Assembly: GCA_023395595.1 (NCBI GenBank)
Contig: JAEWYO010000046.1
Location: 1-31,458 of the forward strand
Length of the DNA: 31,458 bases
From: Bacillota bacterium
GTDB lineage: Bacteria > Bacillota > Clostridia > Christensenellales > CAG-138
Reading direction: 5' to 3'
Within the stretch, counting starts at the first letter, position 1; every line of letters begins with the position of its first letter. The translations under genes and the position numbers were made by a program. Below are positions 8,204-15,996 of this stretch, piece by piece. The notes under the pieces were generated by a model. The model was not told the origin of the DNA. It did not search any database and was given only the letters and a program-made list of their open reading frames with translations.

Positions 8204-9942
8204 TCCTCTTCACCTGCCTTGTTCTGGGACTCGTATACTTCGCGGTAGACCGCGTCTGTCTTGAGGAGCTGTTCGTGTGTGCCGACGGCTAAGATTCCGC
8301 CTTTGTCCATGAGTACGATGCGATCCGCGTCCATGACGGAAGCCACGCGCTGCGCGATGATGATCTTGGTCGTATCCGGCAAGAATTCCTTGAGTGCTTT
8401 GCGGATCTTTGCGTCCGTGTGCGTGTCCACCGCACTGGTGGAATCGTCGAGAATCAGGATACGCGGCTTCTTCAGCAGCGCGCGCGCGATGCAAAGCCTC
8501 TGTTTCTGCCCGCCGGAGACGTTTGTGCCGCCTTGCTCAATCCGCGTCTCATAGCCCTGCGGGAACGAGCGGATGAAGTCATCCGCCTGCGCGAGAACGC
8601 AAGCATGGCAGACTTCTTCGTCTGTTGCCTGCGGGTTGCCCCAGCGGAGGTTTTCCGCAATGGTGCCTGAAAAAAGCAGATTGTTTTGCAGCACGACGGA
8701 AACCGAATCGCGCAGGACGTTCAGATCATAGTCCTTGACGTTTTTGCCGCCAACGGAGACCGTGCCGCTTGTCGCGTCGTAAAGCCGCGGGATCAATTGC
8801 ACGAGCGAAGTCTTGGAAGAACCCGTCGTGCCGAGGATACCGATGACTTCGCCGGATCGAATATGCAGATCGATATCCAAAAGTGCCATTCGCTCGGCTT
8901 TTTCCGAATAACGGAAGCTAACGCGGTCAAAATCGACGGAGCCGTCTGCAACGGATTGCACCGCGTGTTCCGGACTCGCGAGCGTACTTTGTTCGCCCAG
9001 AACTTCGACAATGCGTCGGCCGGATTCGTCCGCGATCGTGACCATGACGAACACCATTGATAGCATCATCAGGCTCATCAGCGTCTGAAAGCTGTAGATC
9101 ATCAGCGATGAGAGCTGGCCCACGTTGAAGTTGGAGCCGCCGCTGCCGGAAGCGATGGTATACGCACCGAAGGTGAGGATGAAGATCATGTTGATGTACA
9201 GACAAAACTGCATCATCGGGCTGTTGAACGCGAGGATTTTCTCCGCCTTGGTAAATTCCGCGCGGAGGTCTTCCGCCGCCGCGCCAAACTTCTGCTTTTC
9301 ATAGTCCTCGCGAACGAAGGACTTCACCACGCGGATGCCTTGCACGTTTTCCTGAATCGACTGATTCAGCGCGTCATATTTGCGAAACACACGTTTGAAG
9401 ATCGGGAATGCTTTTCGGATGATGAAAAACAGCCCGAGCCCAAGCATCGGAATCACCACGACGAAGATCAGCGCCAGCTTTCCGCCCATGAGAAACGACA
9501 TGACCACCGCGAAAATCAGCATCAGCGGGCTTCGAATCGCCACGCGGATGAGCATCATAAACGCGTTTTGCACGTTGCTCACATCCGTGGTCAGCCGTGT
9601 GACCAGAGAGGAAGAAGAGAAGCGATCGATGTTTTCAAACGAGAAGGACTGGATATTGTAAAACAAATCCTTGCGCAGGTTGCGCGCAAAGCCACTTGCC
9701 GCCGTTGCCGCCGATTTGCCGGAAAGCCAACCGAGCGTGAGCGACATCGACGCCAGCACAATGAGGATCAGCCCGTAGCGCACGACAACACCAAAGGTGC
9801 AGCCTGCTTTGATCTGGTTGACCAGCAGCGCAGTGATAAAAGGGATAATGCATTCGATGATGACCTCCAGCGTCACAAAAACGGGCGCCAGGATGGTGGG
9901 TTTTTTGTATTCCCGAATGCTCTGAATCAGTGTTTTCCACAT
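8200..9942 (-). CDS. Heterodimeric ABC exporter, subunit with the degenerate site
   Basis: 580 aa half-transporter with a six-span membrane domain followed by an ATPase domain. Walker A is GTTGSSKTS (Lys377), lacking the usual third glycine. The signature VSGGQKQR is canonical. Walker B reads LILDDSTSAVD: Asp500 stands where the catalytic glutamate belongs. That pattern (Asp in one subunit, LSQGQ in the other) is the hallmark of heterodimeric exporters with one inactive ATP site. AAGGAG lies upstream of the ATG at 9942. It is the middle gene of marR - abc - abc, 79 bp after marR, and overlaps the next gene by 4 bp, so the two subunits should be made in equal amounts. Confidence 0.93.
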   Translation of the reverse strand: MWKTLIQSIREYKKPTILAPVFVTLEVIIECIIPFITALLVNQIKAGCTFGVVVRYGLILIVLASMSLTLGWLSGKSAATAASGFARNLRKDLFYNIQSFSFENIDRFSSSSLVTRLTTDVSNVQNAFMMLIRVAIRSPLMLIFAVVMSFLMGGKLALIFVVVIPMLGLGLFFIIRKAFPIFKRVFRKYDALNQSIQENVQGIRVVKSFVREDYEKQKFGAAAEDLRAEFTKAEKILAFNSPMMQFCLYINMIFILTFGAYTIASGSGGSNFNVGQLSSLMIYSFQTLMSLMMLSMVFVMVTIADESGRRIVEVLGEQSTLASPEHAVQSVADGSVDFDRVSFRYSEKAERMALLDIDLHIRSGEVIGILGTTGSSKTSLVQLIPRLYDATSGTVSVGGKNVKDYDLNVLRDSVSVVLQNNLLFSGTIAENLRWGNPQATDEEVCHACVLAQADDFIRSFPQGYETRIEQGGTNVSGGQKQRLCIARALLKKPRILILDDSTSAVDTHTDAKIRKALKEFLPDTTKIIIAQRVASVMDADRIVLMDKGGILAVGTHEQLLKTDAVYREVYESQNKAGEEE

Positions 9943-9963
9943 TCGCGTGTGTTCTCCTTACTG

Positions 9964-9979
9964 CCCGCACAAAAGCGGG
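9964..9979 (-). other. Small hairpin between marR and the exporter genes
   Basis: CCCGC (9964-9968) pairs with GCGGG (9975-9979) with a 6-nt loop. On the minus strand it stands just before the AAGGAG of the exporter gene. It has no T-tract, so it may affect translation or mRNA stability rather than stop transcription. Confidence 0.35.
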
Positions 9980-10021
9980 TCGGGGTTGTTTCAAATGGAA
10001 TTTGGAGATAGCAAAATCCTG

Positions 10022-10480
10022 TCACTTGAGGCAGGCGTTCTCCAGCGATTGCGCAAACGCCGGATCGGACTTGATCTCCTCCAGATGTGAAGTGAGGACA
10101 CCAAGTGTTTCCTCAAGCTGGTCTTTCTGCTGGGAGCTGAGGCATTCAAACATTCGCTCCAGCGTCTGATGATAGTGTTCCTCCACCAAACGCGCGGTTT
10201 CGCGTCCGTGCGGCGTGAGCGAAAGATCGACCTGCCGCTTGTCCTCCGCGCTCTTGGTGCGCAGAATCAACCCGCTGTCCTCCATCTTTTGTAAAATCTC
10301 GCTCAGCGCACCGGAGCTGATCTCCAGCACGTCCTGCAACTCCTTTTGCGAGGTTTGCCCATGAGAGTTGAGGCGCATGAGAATGCGCTGCTGTCCCGCT
10401 TTCCCGCCAACCTGATAATATAGAAACCGCCCGCAGGCTTTGAGCCGGATGGCGAGGGTGTGTTCCTGAAGATGCTTCAT
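10022..10480 (-). CDS. MarR family transcriptional regulator
   Basis: 152 aa with a MarR winged-helix fold: an N-terminal dimer helix, a recognition region around SQKELQDVLEISSGALSEILQKMEDSGLI, and the wing with TKSAEDKRQVDLSLTPHG. The DKRQ(V)xLxLTxxG motif is diagnostic for the family. The ATG at 10480 has AAAGGAG 10 nt upstream. As first gene of the operon with the two exporter subunits it is most likely a ligand-responsive repressor of itself and the exporter. A repeated CTTGGTAC motif 40-60 bp upstream is the natural candidate operator. Confidence 0.92.
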   Translation of the reverse strand: MKHLQEHTLAIRLKACGRFLYYQVGGKAGQQRILMRLNSHGQTSQKELQDVLEISSGALSEILQKMEDSGLILRTKSAEDKRQVDLSLTPHGRETARLVEEHYHQTLERMFECLSSQQKDQLEETLGVLTSHLEEIKSDPAFAQSLENACLK

Positions 10481-10522
10481 ACAGCTTCGCTCCTTTGCTG
10501 CCGTTTATTGAAAAAATGCTCT

Positions 10523-10545
10523 GTACCAAGTAAATCGGTACCAAG
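10523..10545. promoter_or_regulatory. Candidate MarR operator upstream of the exporter operon
   Basis: GTACCAAG occurs at 10523-10530 and again at 10538-10545, a 15-bp period. The same bases contain an inverted repeat GTACC (10523-10527) / GGTAC (10537-10541). On the minus strand this reads CTTGGTACC...CTTGGTAC and overlaps the likely promoter of marR. That the MarR protein binds here is inference. Confidence 0.6.
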
Positions 10546-10619
10546 CGATATTTTACGTCGTTTTCTCTTAATTTGCAACAAAATCCTTCTGCGAGCAACC
10601 TACGCGCGGTAGAGCTGCG

Positions 10620-10646
10620 CAAAAAAACACCGCCCGAAGGCGGTGT
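10620..10646 (-). terminator. Terminator of the nucleoside deaminase gene
   Basis: An 8-bp stem ACACCGCC (10627-10634) / GGCGGTGT (10639-10646) has a 4-nt loop. On the minus strand it is followed by seven T residues and lies 30 bp beyond the deaminase stop codon. Confidence 0.9.
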
Positions 10647-10675
10647 GCGTTACTGTGCATCGCGTGAGTAGAGTG

Positions 10676-11143
10676 TCAGCCCTTGCCGTTTTTCGAAAAA
10701 TAGCCGGAGAGAATCGCGAGCGCTTCTTCGCGCAGAACGCCGCCCGTCACCTGCGGTTTGTGTCCGGAACGGGAGAAGACGATGCCGCAGCAATCGCTGC
10801 CCGCTTCGCCGATGATGTTGCAAAGCTCGATGTCACTTGCGCCGAATACAAGCCGGCCGAGCTTTGTCCAAACCATCGCGCCGCAGCACATGAAGCACGG
10901 TTCACAGCTGGAATACAGCGTGTAGTCGGTCAGGTCGGTGATGCGTTCGGCTGCGCAGAAATTTCTGAGCAAGCCGGCCTCCGCGTGATACGTCGGATCG
11001 GACCCCGTATAGATCTGGTTTTCGTTGGTAAACACGATTTCGCCGTCCTTGACCAGTACCGCGCCAAATGGCTCGTTACCGTGGGCAACCGCCTGTGCGG
11101 AGAGGCGGATCGCCTCTTTCATAAACCGTTCGTCTTGTGTCAT
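10676..11143 (-). CDS. Nucleoside/base deaminase (CMP/dCMP deaminase superfamily)
   Basis: 155 aa. The zinc-binding deaminase motifs are intact: H53-A-E55 (zinc ligand and proton-shuttling glutamate) and P-C83-F-M-C86 (two cysteine ligands). The FGAVLVKDGEIV and DPTYHAE stretches resemble guanine deaminase and tRNA adenosine deaminase relatives; the substrate cannot be decided from the motifs alone. I chose the ATG at 11143 because GAGGAG precedes it by 11 nt and the domain starts just after. The frame stays open further upstream, but those residues are not domain-like. It acts in the cytoplasm, probably in purine salvage. A terminator follows; the upstream 122 bp separate it from the ACT-domain gene. 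Confidence 0.88.
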   Translation of the reverse strand: MTQDERFMKEAIRLSAQAVAHGNEPFGAVLVKDGEIVFTNENQIYTGSDPTYHAEAGLLRNFCAAERITDLTDYTLYSSCEPCFMCCGAMVWTKLGRLVFGASDIELCNIIGEAGSDCCGIVFSRSGHKPQVTGGVLREEALAILSGYFSKNGKG

Positions 11144-11161
11144 ATTTGGCGTTTCTCCTCG

Positions 11162-11207
11162 TAAGATGCGCAGAGCTGCGCAAAAGACTTGATGCCTCTT
11201 CATCTTA
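11162..11207 (-). other. Possible leader hairpin before the deaminase gene
   Basis: TAAGATG (11162-11168) is complementary to CATCTTA (11201-11207). Inside lies the perfect hairpin TGCGCA-GAGC-TGCGCA (11166-11181). On the minus strand this structure ends directly before the GAGGAG ribosome site. It does not match a riboswitch class I know. Confidence 0.35.
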
Positions 11208-11265
11208 TGTGAGCAGGCGGCGCAATGCAAGAGCGCAGAGCCGGAAAAACACCCAAAACAGACCG

Positions 11266-11634
11266 CTATTCCAAAATAGTATACCCCGCGGCCGTGAGCA
11301 CCGCACAAGCTCGCGAAAAATCGGTCTCTTTTGTGAGCAGATAGTCTGTGTTGTAGGTGGAGACGGCAAAGATGCTGATGCCCGCCTGCGTAAGCACGCC
11401 AGAGAGCGAAGCGAGGATGCCGACCAGCGAAAACTCCAGTACACCGCTCACGCGTAGCGCTCGCCAGCCGTCTTCCCGCGCGCGGGTGGCGGCGGGGACT
11501 GCGCTTGTTTCGCAGACGAGTGAGAGCTCCTCGTCGGTTTTGGCGAGGAAGACGAATGCGCGCGAAAAATCAACACCCGATTGGTCGGTTATTTGGCAAA
11601 CGGTAAATGCCTGTGGCAAAACTTGCAAATTCAT
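11266..11634 (-). CDS. ACT domain-containing protein
   Basis: 122 aa. The C-terminal half contains the pattern of the ACT_7 (CASTOR-like) family: WRALRVSGVLEFSLVGILASLSGVL, then AGISIFAVSTYNTDYLL. This is a small ligand-binding fold that often senses amino acids. The N-terminal half has a second, weaker copy. No catalytic domain is attached, so it probably acts as a stand-alone sensor or regulatory subunit; its partner is not apparent. The ATG at 11634 has GAGGTG 5 nt upstream. It is on the same strand as the deaminase downstream, with a 122-bp gap. No terminator of its own is obvious, so the two may be co-transcribed. Confidence 0.82.
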   Translation of the reverse strand: MNLQVLPQAFTVCQITDQSGVDFSRAFVFLAKTDEELSLVCETSAVPAATRAREDGWRALRVSGVLEFSLVGILASLSGVLTQAGISIFAVSTYNTDYLLTKETDFSRACAVLTAAGYTILE

Positions 11635-11667
11635 CGAACACCTCAGATCGAATCGTAACGAATTTAC

Positions 11668-11698
11668 GCAAAAGGGCCACCATTTCTGGACAGCCCTT
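11668..11698 (-). terminator. Terminator of the liv / cytidylate-kinase-like operon
   Basis: AAGGGC (11672-11677) pairs with GCCCTT (11693-11698), with an inner TGG/CCA pairing. On the minus strand the stem is followed by TTTTGCG and lies 23 bp beyond the kinase-like stop codon. Confidence 0.7.
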
Positions 11699-11721
11699 GT
11701 GAGACAAATGGAGTGACCGCC

Positions 11722-12348
11722 TTATGCTTTGGTGAAGACGGGAAGCGCCTGAATGATGCGCTCGACACAGCCGTCCTCGCCGAGTGCCGAAGAGTCGAGG
11801 CTGATGTCAAAATGGCTCGCATCACGCCAGCTTTCGCCGGTATAGAAGCGATAATACTCCGCGCGGTTTTCGTCCTGTTCGCAGATGTACTTTTTGACCT
11901 CCGCCTCCGTCCAGGCGAGGGAATAGTGCGCAACGCGCGCAATTCTCGCCTCCAGAGGCGCGTGGATAAAGGTGCGCATTAGATATGGCTTGCCTTTGAG
12001 AATTTGGTCGGCGCAGCGGCCAAGGATGATGCAGCTGCTGATTTCGGCAAGCTCCGTGATGATTTTCGCTTGAAACTGGAAGAGATTCTGCTGGCTTGTG
12101 TAGTTGTCGCTGTCTGGCGGCAAAACCTCGCCCGTGTACACCTTCTGCGCGGCGCGCATCATTTCGTGCTTGCCCAGCCGCTCGTCCACCTCGCCAAAGA
12201 GCCGCTCGTTGATGCCGCTCACGTCGGAGGCGATGCGCAGGAGCTTTCGGTCGTAGAACGGAATGTTCAGCCTGTCGGAGAGTTTCTGTGCGATGCTGTA
12301 CCCGCCGCTGCCCTTTTCGCGCGCAATCGTGATCACATAGTGTGCCAT
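11722..12348 (-). CDS. Cytidylate kinase-like family protein
   Basis: 208 aa. The N-terminus has the nucleotide-binding loop of this family (ITIAREKGSGGYSIAQKLSDRL), where a GSGG loop replaces the usual Walker GxGKS/T; later ILGRCADQIL and RVAHYSLAWTEAEVKKYI fit the cytidylate_kin2 family. The family is P-loop-like, but its reaction is poorly established; CMP phosphorylation is not assured. The ATG at 12348 has AAAGGAG about 11 nt upstream. It starts only 31 bp after livF, with no terminator between, so it is probably the last gene of the liv operon. Why it should be linked to branched-chain amino acid uptake is unknown. Confidence 0.85.
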   Translation of the reverse strand: MAHYVITIAREKGSGGYSIAQKLSDRLNIPFYDRKLLRIASDVSGINERLFGEVDERLGKHEMMRAAQKVYTGEVLPPDSDNYTSQQNLFQFQAKIITELAEISSCIILGRCADQILKGKPYLMRTFIHAPLEARIARVAHYSLAWTEAEVKKYICEQDENRAEYYRFYTGESWRDASHFDISLDSSALGEDGCVERIIQALPVFTKA

Positions 12349-12379
12349 CGTAATCCAGTCTCCTTTCCGGTTGGCGCGT

Positions 12380-13084
12380 TTATGCGCCGAGGTATGCCTT
12401 GCGAACCCTGTCGTCCTCTGCCAGTTCTTTTGCCGAGCCGCTCATGGAGATTTTTCCAGTTTCGAGCACATAGGCGCGATCTGCAACGGCAAGCGCCTTC
12501 TTCGCGTTTTGCTCGACGAGCAAAATCGTGATGCCGCTGTTGTGCAGTTGCTCGATGATGGTGAAAATCTCGTTCACGAGAATCGGAGAAAGTCCCATGG
12601 AGGGTTCATCCATGAGCAGGATCTTCGGGTCGGTCATCAGCGCGCGGCCGGTTGCGAGCATTTGCTGTTCGCCGCCGGAGAGCGTGCCGCCGAGCTGGCG
12701 CGCGCGTTCCTTGAGCCGCGGGAAATGGTGAAACACCTTTTCCATGTTGTCGCTGATGCGCTTTGGGTCATTAATAATATACGCCCCCATGCGCAGGTTT
12801 TCCTCTACCGTCATGCGAGAAAAAATATGGCGGCCTTCGGGAACATGCGCAAGTCCCATGTTGATGATGTTGTTGGCGGGCACTTTCTGCAAGCTTTTGC
12901 CGTCCAGCAGGATATCGCCGGAGGTTGCGCGCAGAAGGCCGGAGATGGTATGCAAAATCGTCGTCTTGCCCGCGCCGTTCGCGCCGACGAGGGAGACCAG
13001 TTCGCCGTCGTTGACGGTGATGGTGATGCCCTTGATGGCGTGGATTGCGCCGTAGTAAACGTGAATATCTTTGATCTCTAACAT
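12380..13084 (-). CDS. livF: Branched-chain amino acid ABC transporter ATPase LivF
   Basis: 234 aa ATPase. Walker A GANGAGKTT, Q-loop region, family-typical LAHVPEGRHIF, signature LSGGEQQML and Walker B ILLMDEPSMGLSP are all clear; the last two are characteristic of LivF rather than LivG. I start it at the ATG at 13084, 6 nt after AGGAGG. The frame is open 26 codons further upstream, but that stretch overlaps the end of livG and is not conserved-looking. It lies 10 bp after livG. With LivG it forms the ATPase pair driving LivH-LivM. Confidence 0.95.
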   Translation of the reverse strand: MLEIKDIHVYYGAIHAIKGITITVNDGELVSLVGANGAGKTTILHTISGLLRATSGDILLDGKSLQKVPANNIINMGLAHVPEGRHIFSRMTVEENLRMGAYIINDPKRISDNMEKVFHHFPRLKERARQLGGTLSGGEQQMLATGRALMTDPKILLMDEPSMGLSPILVNEIFTIIEQLHNSGITILLVEQNAKKALAVADRAYVLETGKISMSGSAKELAEDDRVRKAYLGA

Positions 13085-13094
13085 GCTCTGCCTC

Positions 13095-13868
13095 CTATTG
13101 TCCCAGATAGGCCGCGATGACCTTGGGATTCTTCGCGATCTCTTCGGGCAATCCTTCGGCAATCGTTACGCCGTAGTCGATGACCTGAATGCGCTCGCAG
13201 ATGTTCATCACGAGCGACATGTCGTGCTCGATGAGCAAAATCGCGATGCCGAAGCGGTTGCGGATTGCGTTGATGCAGTCCAGCAGTTCGGCGGTCTCCG
13301 TGGGGTTCATGCCGGCCGCGGGCTCGTCCAGCAGCAGCAGCTTCATATCGGTTGCCAGCGCGCGGGCGATCTCCAGCTTGCGCTGCTGACCATAGGGCAG
13401 ATTTGCCGCGATATAGTCTGCCTTATCCTCCAGATGGAAGATCGAGAGCAGATCCATCGCTTTGGCTTTGAGCTCTTTCTCCGTCTTCCAATAGCGCGGG
13501 GTACGGAAGAGGGAATCGAGCATGTTGTACTTGATGTCCTTGGTGAACGCGGCAAGCACGTTTTCCAGTACCGTCATCTGCTTAAAGAGGCGGATGTTCT
13601 GGAACGTGCGCGCAACGCCGGCTGCGACGAATTGATGCGTCTTCTTGCCGTTGAGTACGTGGCCTTCGAGCATCACGGAGCCTTCGGTGGGTTTATACAC
13701 ACCTGTGAGCATATTGAATACCGTCGTTTTGCCCGCGCCGTTGGGGCCGATCAATCCGACCAGTTCGCCTTTGAAGACCTTGATGTTAAAATCGGAAACC
13801 GCGACCAGACCGCCGAAGGTAATGCCGAGTTTACGCGTTTCGAGGATGGGCTTTCGTTCTTCACTCAT
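13095..13868 (-). CDS. livG: Branched-chain amino acid ABC transporter ATPase LivG
   Basis: 257 aa. Walker A GPNGAGKTT is followed by the family-specific segment GVARTFQNIRLF. The signature region reads LPYGQQRKLEIARAL and Walker B LLLLDEPAAGMNPTE, both typical of LivG. The ATG at 13868 has AAGGAGG at 9-nt spacing and overlaps the end of livM by 8 bp. All catalytic motifs are intact. It partners LivF on the cytoplasmic face of the LivH-LivM channel. Confidence 0.95.
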   Translation of the reverse strand: MSEERKPILETRKLGITFGGLVAVSDFNIKVFKGELVGLIGPNGAGKTTVFNMLTGVYKPTEGSVMLEGHVLNGKKTHQFVAAGVARTFQNIRLFKQMTVLENVLAAFTKDIKYNMLDSLFRTPRYWKTEKELKAKAMDLLSIFHLEDKADYIAANLPYGQQRKLEIARALATDMKLLLLDEPAAGMNPTETAELLDCINAIRNRFGIAILLIEHDMSLVMNICERIQVIDYGVTIAEGLPEEIAKNPKVIAAYLGQ

Positions 13869-15012
13869 GGCTCAGCGCCTCCTTGCTTTCCTGTTTTTGA
13901 GCCAGTCGGTTCTGGCGCTGTCTCTTGATATCGGAGAAGAAATTGCGCAGCGAGAGCTCATAGGTGCCGAAGATGCCTTTCGGGCGGAACATGATCACGA
14001 TGACGAGCACGATGGCGTACACGAGCATCGGGAACGCAAAGATGTTTTGCATCCACATCGGAAGTAGCTTGACCCACAGGCCGTTCTTGATCTGATAGTT
14101 CACGAAGAACATGATGATCGCGGCTACGATGGAGCCGGTGAGCGATCCCATGCCGCCGAGGACGACCATGACGACCACGAATGTGGAGTTGAGGATGCCG
14201 CCGTTGGAAAACGCGAACGATGCGGTGGAGAGCGTCGCGTTGGAGCAGGCATACAGCGCGCCCGCAACTCCCGCGAAGAACGCGGAGTAGGCGAACGTAA
14301 ACACCTTGTAGAACGAGGTGTTGATGCCGGAAGCGGAGGCAGCGATTTCGTCGTCGCGGATGGCGCGGATCGCTCTGCCATACTTCGAGCGCACGAACAT
14401 GAACATCATCGCGACGCAGATCAGCGTTGCGGCAATTGCAACCCAGATGTAGGTGACCTTCAGCGCGGTGCCGAAGCCAAGTCCGTTTTTATACAGCGAG
14501 GCGGATGCGGAACCCGCGGCAAGGCCTTCCTGACCCGCAAACGGCAGGTTGTTGATGATGTTGACGATGATCATGCCAAAGCCCAGCGTGATGATGGCAA
14601 GATAGTCACCTTTGAGGCGCAGCGCGGGAATGCCCACGAGCAAGCCGACCAGTGCAGCAAGCACACCGGCGGCTATGATGCAACCCACGAGCACGAGGAT
14701 AAACGCGATGCCGCTCTTCTCCTGAAAGACGCCTGCACGTTCGGCAGCAAGCGAAAGCAGCGCGGCAGAATAGGCGCCAATTGCCATGAAGCCGCAATGT
14801 CCCAACGAGAGCTGGCCTAAGAAGCCGAGTGTCAGGTTAAGCGAGGCAGCGAGAATGACAAGATAGCAGCACTGCCAAATGCTCGGCGCGATGATGAGCT
14901 TGAAGTCGCCCGCCTTGCCAAAGCTCTCCTTGACGAACGAAAACCCGATCAGAAGGATGGCGATGACCAGCGTATTGAGGAGGTACCCCTGTGTTGTTCT
15001 GTTCTTGATCAT
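13861..15012 (-). CDS. livM: Branched-chain amino acid ABC transporter permease LivM
   Basis: 383 aa hydrophobic permease with 8-10 predicted spans. Family landmarks are LNLTLGFLGQLSLGHCGFMAIGAYSAALL, the GDYLAIITLGFGMI segment, and the cytoplasmic loop GRAIRAIRDDEIAASASGIN that contacts the ATPase. The C-terminus GIFGTYELSLRNFF is typical of LivM. The start overlaps the livH stop by 4 bp (ATGA), so translation is coupled. The last about 30 residues are polar and charged. Confidence 0.95.
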   Translation of the reverse strand: MIKNRTTQGYLLNTLVIAILLIGFSFVKESFGKAGDFKLIIAPSIWQCCYLVILAASLNLTLGFLGQLSLGHCGFMAIGAYSAALLSLAAERAGVFQEKSGIAFILVLVGCIIAAGVLAALVGLLVGIPALRLKGDYLAIITLGFGMIIVNIINNLPFAGQEGLAAGSASASLYKNGLGFGTALKVTYIWVAIAATLICVAMMFMFVRSKYGRAIRAIRDDEIAASASGINTSFYKVFTFAYSAFFAGVAGALYACSNATLSTASFAFSNGGILNSTFVVVMVVLGGMGSLTGSIVAAIIMFFVNYQIKNGLWVKLLPMWMQNIFAFPMLVYAIVLVIVIMFRPKGIFGTYELSLRNFFSDIKRQRQNRLAQKQESKEALSHE

Positions 15013-15905
15013 ACTTTCTCACCCATGTTCTTTCCGAGGATTCCGGCGGGTTTGATGATCAGCACGACGATGAGGATGAGGAACACAAACGCATCCGCCA
15101 TGCTCGAGCTGACATAGCTGGTGGTGAAGGATTCGACAAGGCCGATGACAAATCCACCGAGCATTGCGCCGGGGATGATGCCGATGCCACCGAGCACGGC
15201 GGAGACGAAGGCCTTGAGACCCAGCATGGAGCCCATGGTCGTGTAGACCTTGGGGTACTGGGCGATATACATAAGCGCGGCAATCGCGGCGAGTCCGGAA
15301 CCGATGGCGAACGTCGTCACGATCGTGCGATTGACGTTGATGCCCATGAGGATCGAAGCGGGTTTATCCTCGGAGACGCAACGCATCGCGCGGCCGATCT
15401 TTGTTTTCTGTGTGAACTGGTAGAGGGCGACCATGACGACAACGCTGATGCAGATGGTAAGCATCGTCGTCCAGTCGAGCGTGACATCCGCAATACGAAT
15501 GCCGCCGGCTGCAAAAATCTGGCTCGCAACCTTCGGGTTCGGGCCGATTTGGGGAATCGCCTGCGCAAGGTTCTCAAGTAAGAGGCTGACCGCGATAGCC
15601 GTAATGAGCGCCGTCATCGAGGTGCCTTTTTTGCGAACCGGACGGTATGCGATCAGCTCGGTGGACATGCCGACGAGCGCGCAAACCAAAATCGCGAGAA
15701 ACACGGAGACCCAGACCGGAAGCCCAAGAGAAACCATCACCGGAATGGTGAAGATCATCGTGTAACCGCCGACCATGATGAAGTCGCCGTGGGCAAAGTT
15801 GATCAAACGGATGATGCCGTAGACCATGGTGTAGCCGAGTGCGACGAGTGCATAGATGCTCCCGAGTCGAAGCCCGACAAACAGTGTTTGCAAAAATGTG
15901 CTCAC
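15009..15905 (-). CDS. livH: Branched-chain amino acid ABC transporter permease LivH
   Basis: 298 aa permease. The N-terminal LRLGSIYALVALGYTMVYGIIRLINFAHGD is the LivH hallmark, and GRAMRCVSEDKPASILMGIN is the ATPase-contact loop. It starts with GTG at 15905, preceded by GGCGG at about 9 nt. It forms the membrane channel with LivM. A strong hairpin lies between it and livK, probably allowing livK to be expressed at a higher level than the membrane genes. Confidence 0.95.
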   Translation of the reverse strand: MSTFLQTLFVGLRLGSIYALVALGYTMVYGIIRLINFAHGDFIMVGGYTMIFTIPVMVSLGLPVWVSVFLAILVCALVGMSTELIAYRPVRKKGTSMTALITAIAVSLLLENLAQAIPQIGPNPKVASQIFAAGGIRIADVTLDWTTMLTICISVVVMVALYQFTQKTKIGRAMRCVSEDKPASILMGINVNRTIVTTFAIGSGLAAIAALMYIAQYPKVYTTMGSMLGLKAFVSAVLGGIGIIPGAMLGGFVIGLVESFTTSYVSSSMADAFVFLILIVVLIIKPAGILGKNMGEKV

Positions 15906-15936
15906 TTGTTCGTTCCGCCTTTCGAATTTAACGGCA

Positions 15937-15966
15937 AAGGAGGCGCGGCGTGAGCCTCGCCTCCTT
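15937..15966 (-). terminator. Intercistronic hairpin between livK and livH
   Basis: AAGGAGGCG (15937-15945) pairs with CGCCTCCTT (15958-15966). An inner stem GGC (15947-15949) / GCC (15954-15956) closes a GTGA loop. On the minus strand only TTT follows, so it is probably a leaky terminator or an mRNA-protecting stem after livK, not a full stop for the operon. Confidence 0.6.
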
Positions 15967-15996
15967 GTACCAATCTAGCTGTTTGCGAATGCTTCG

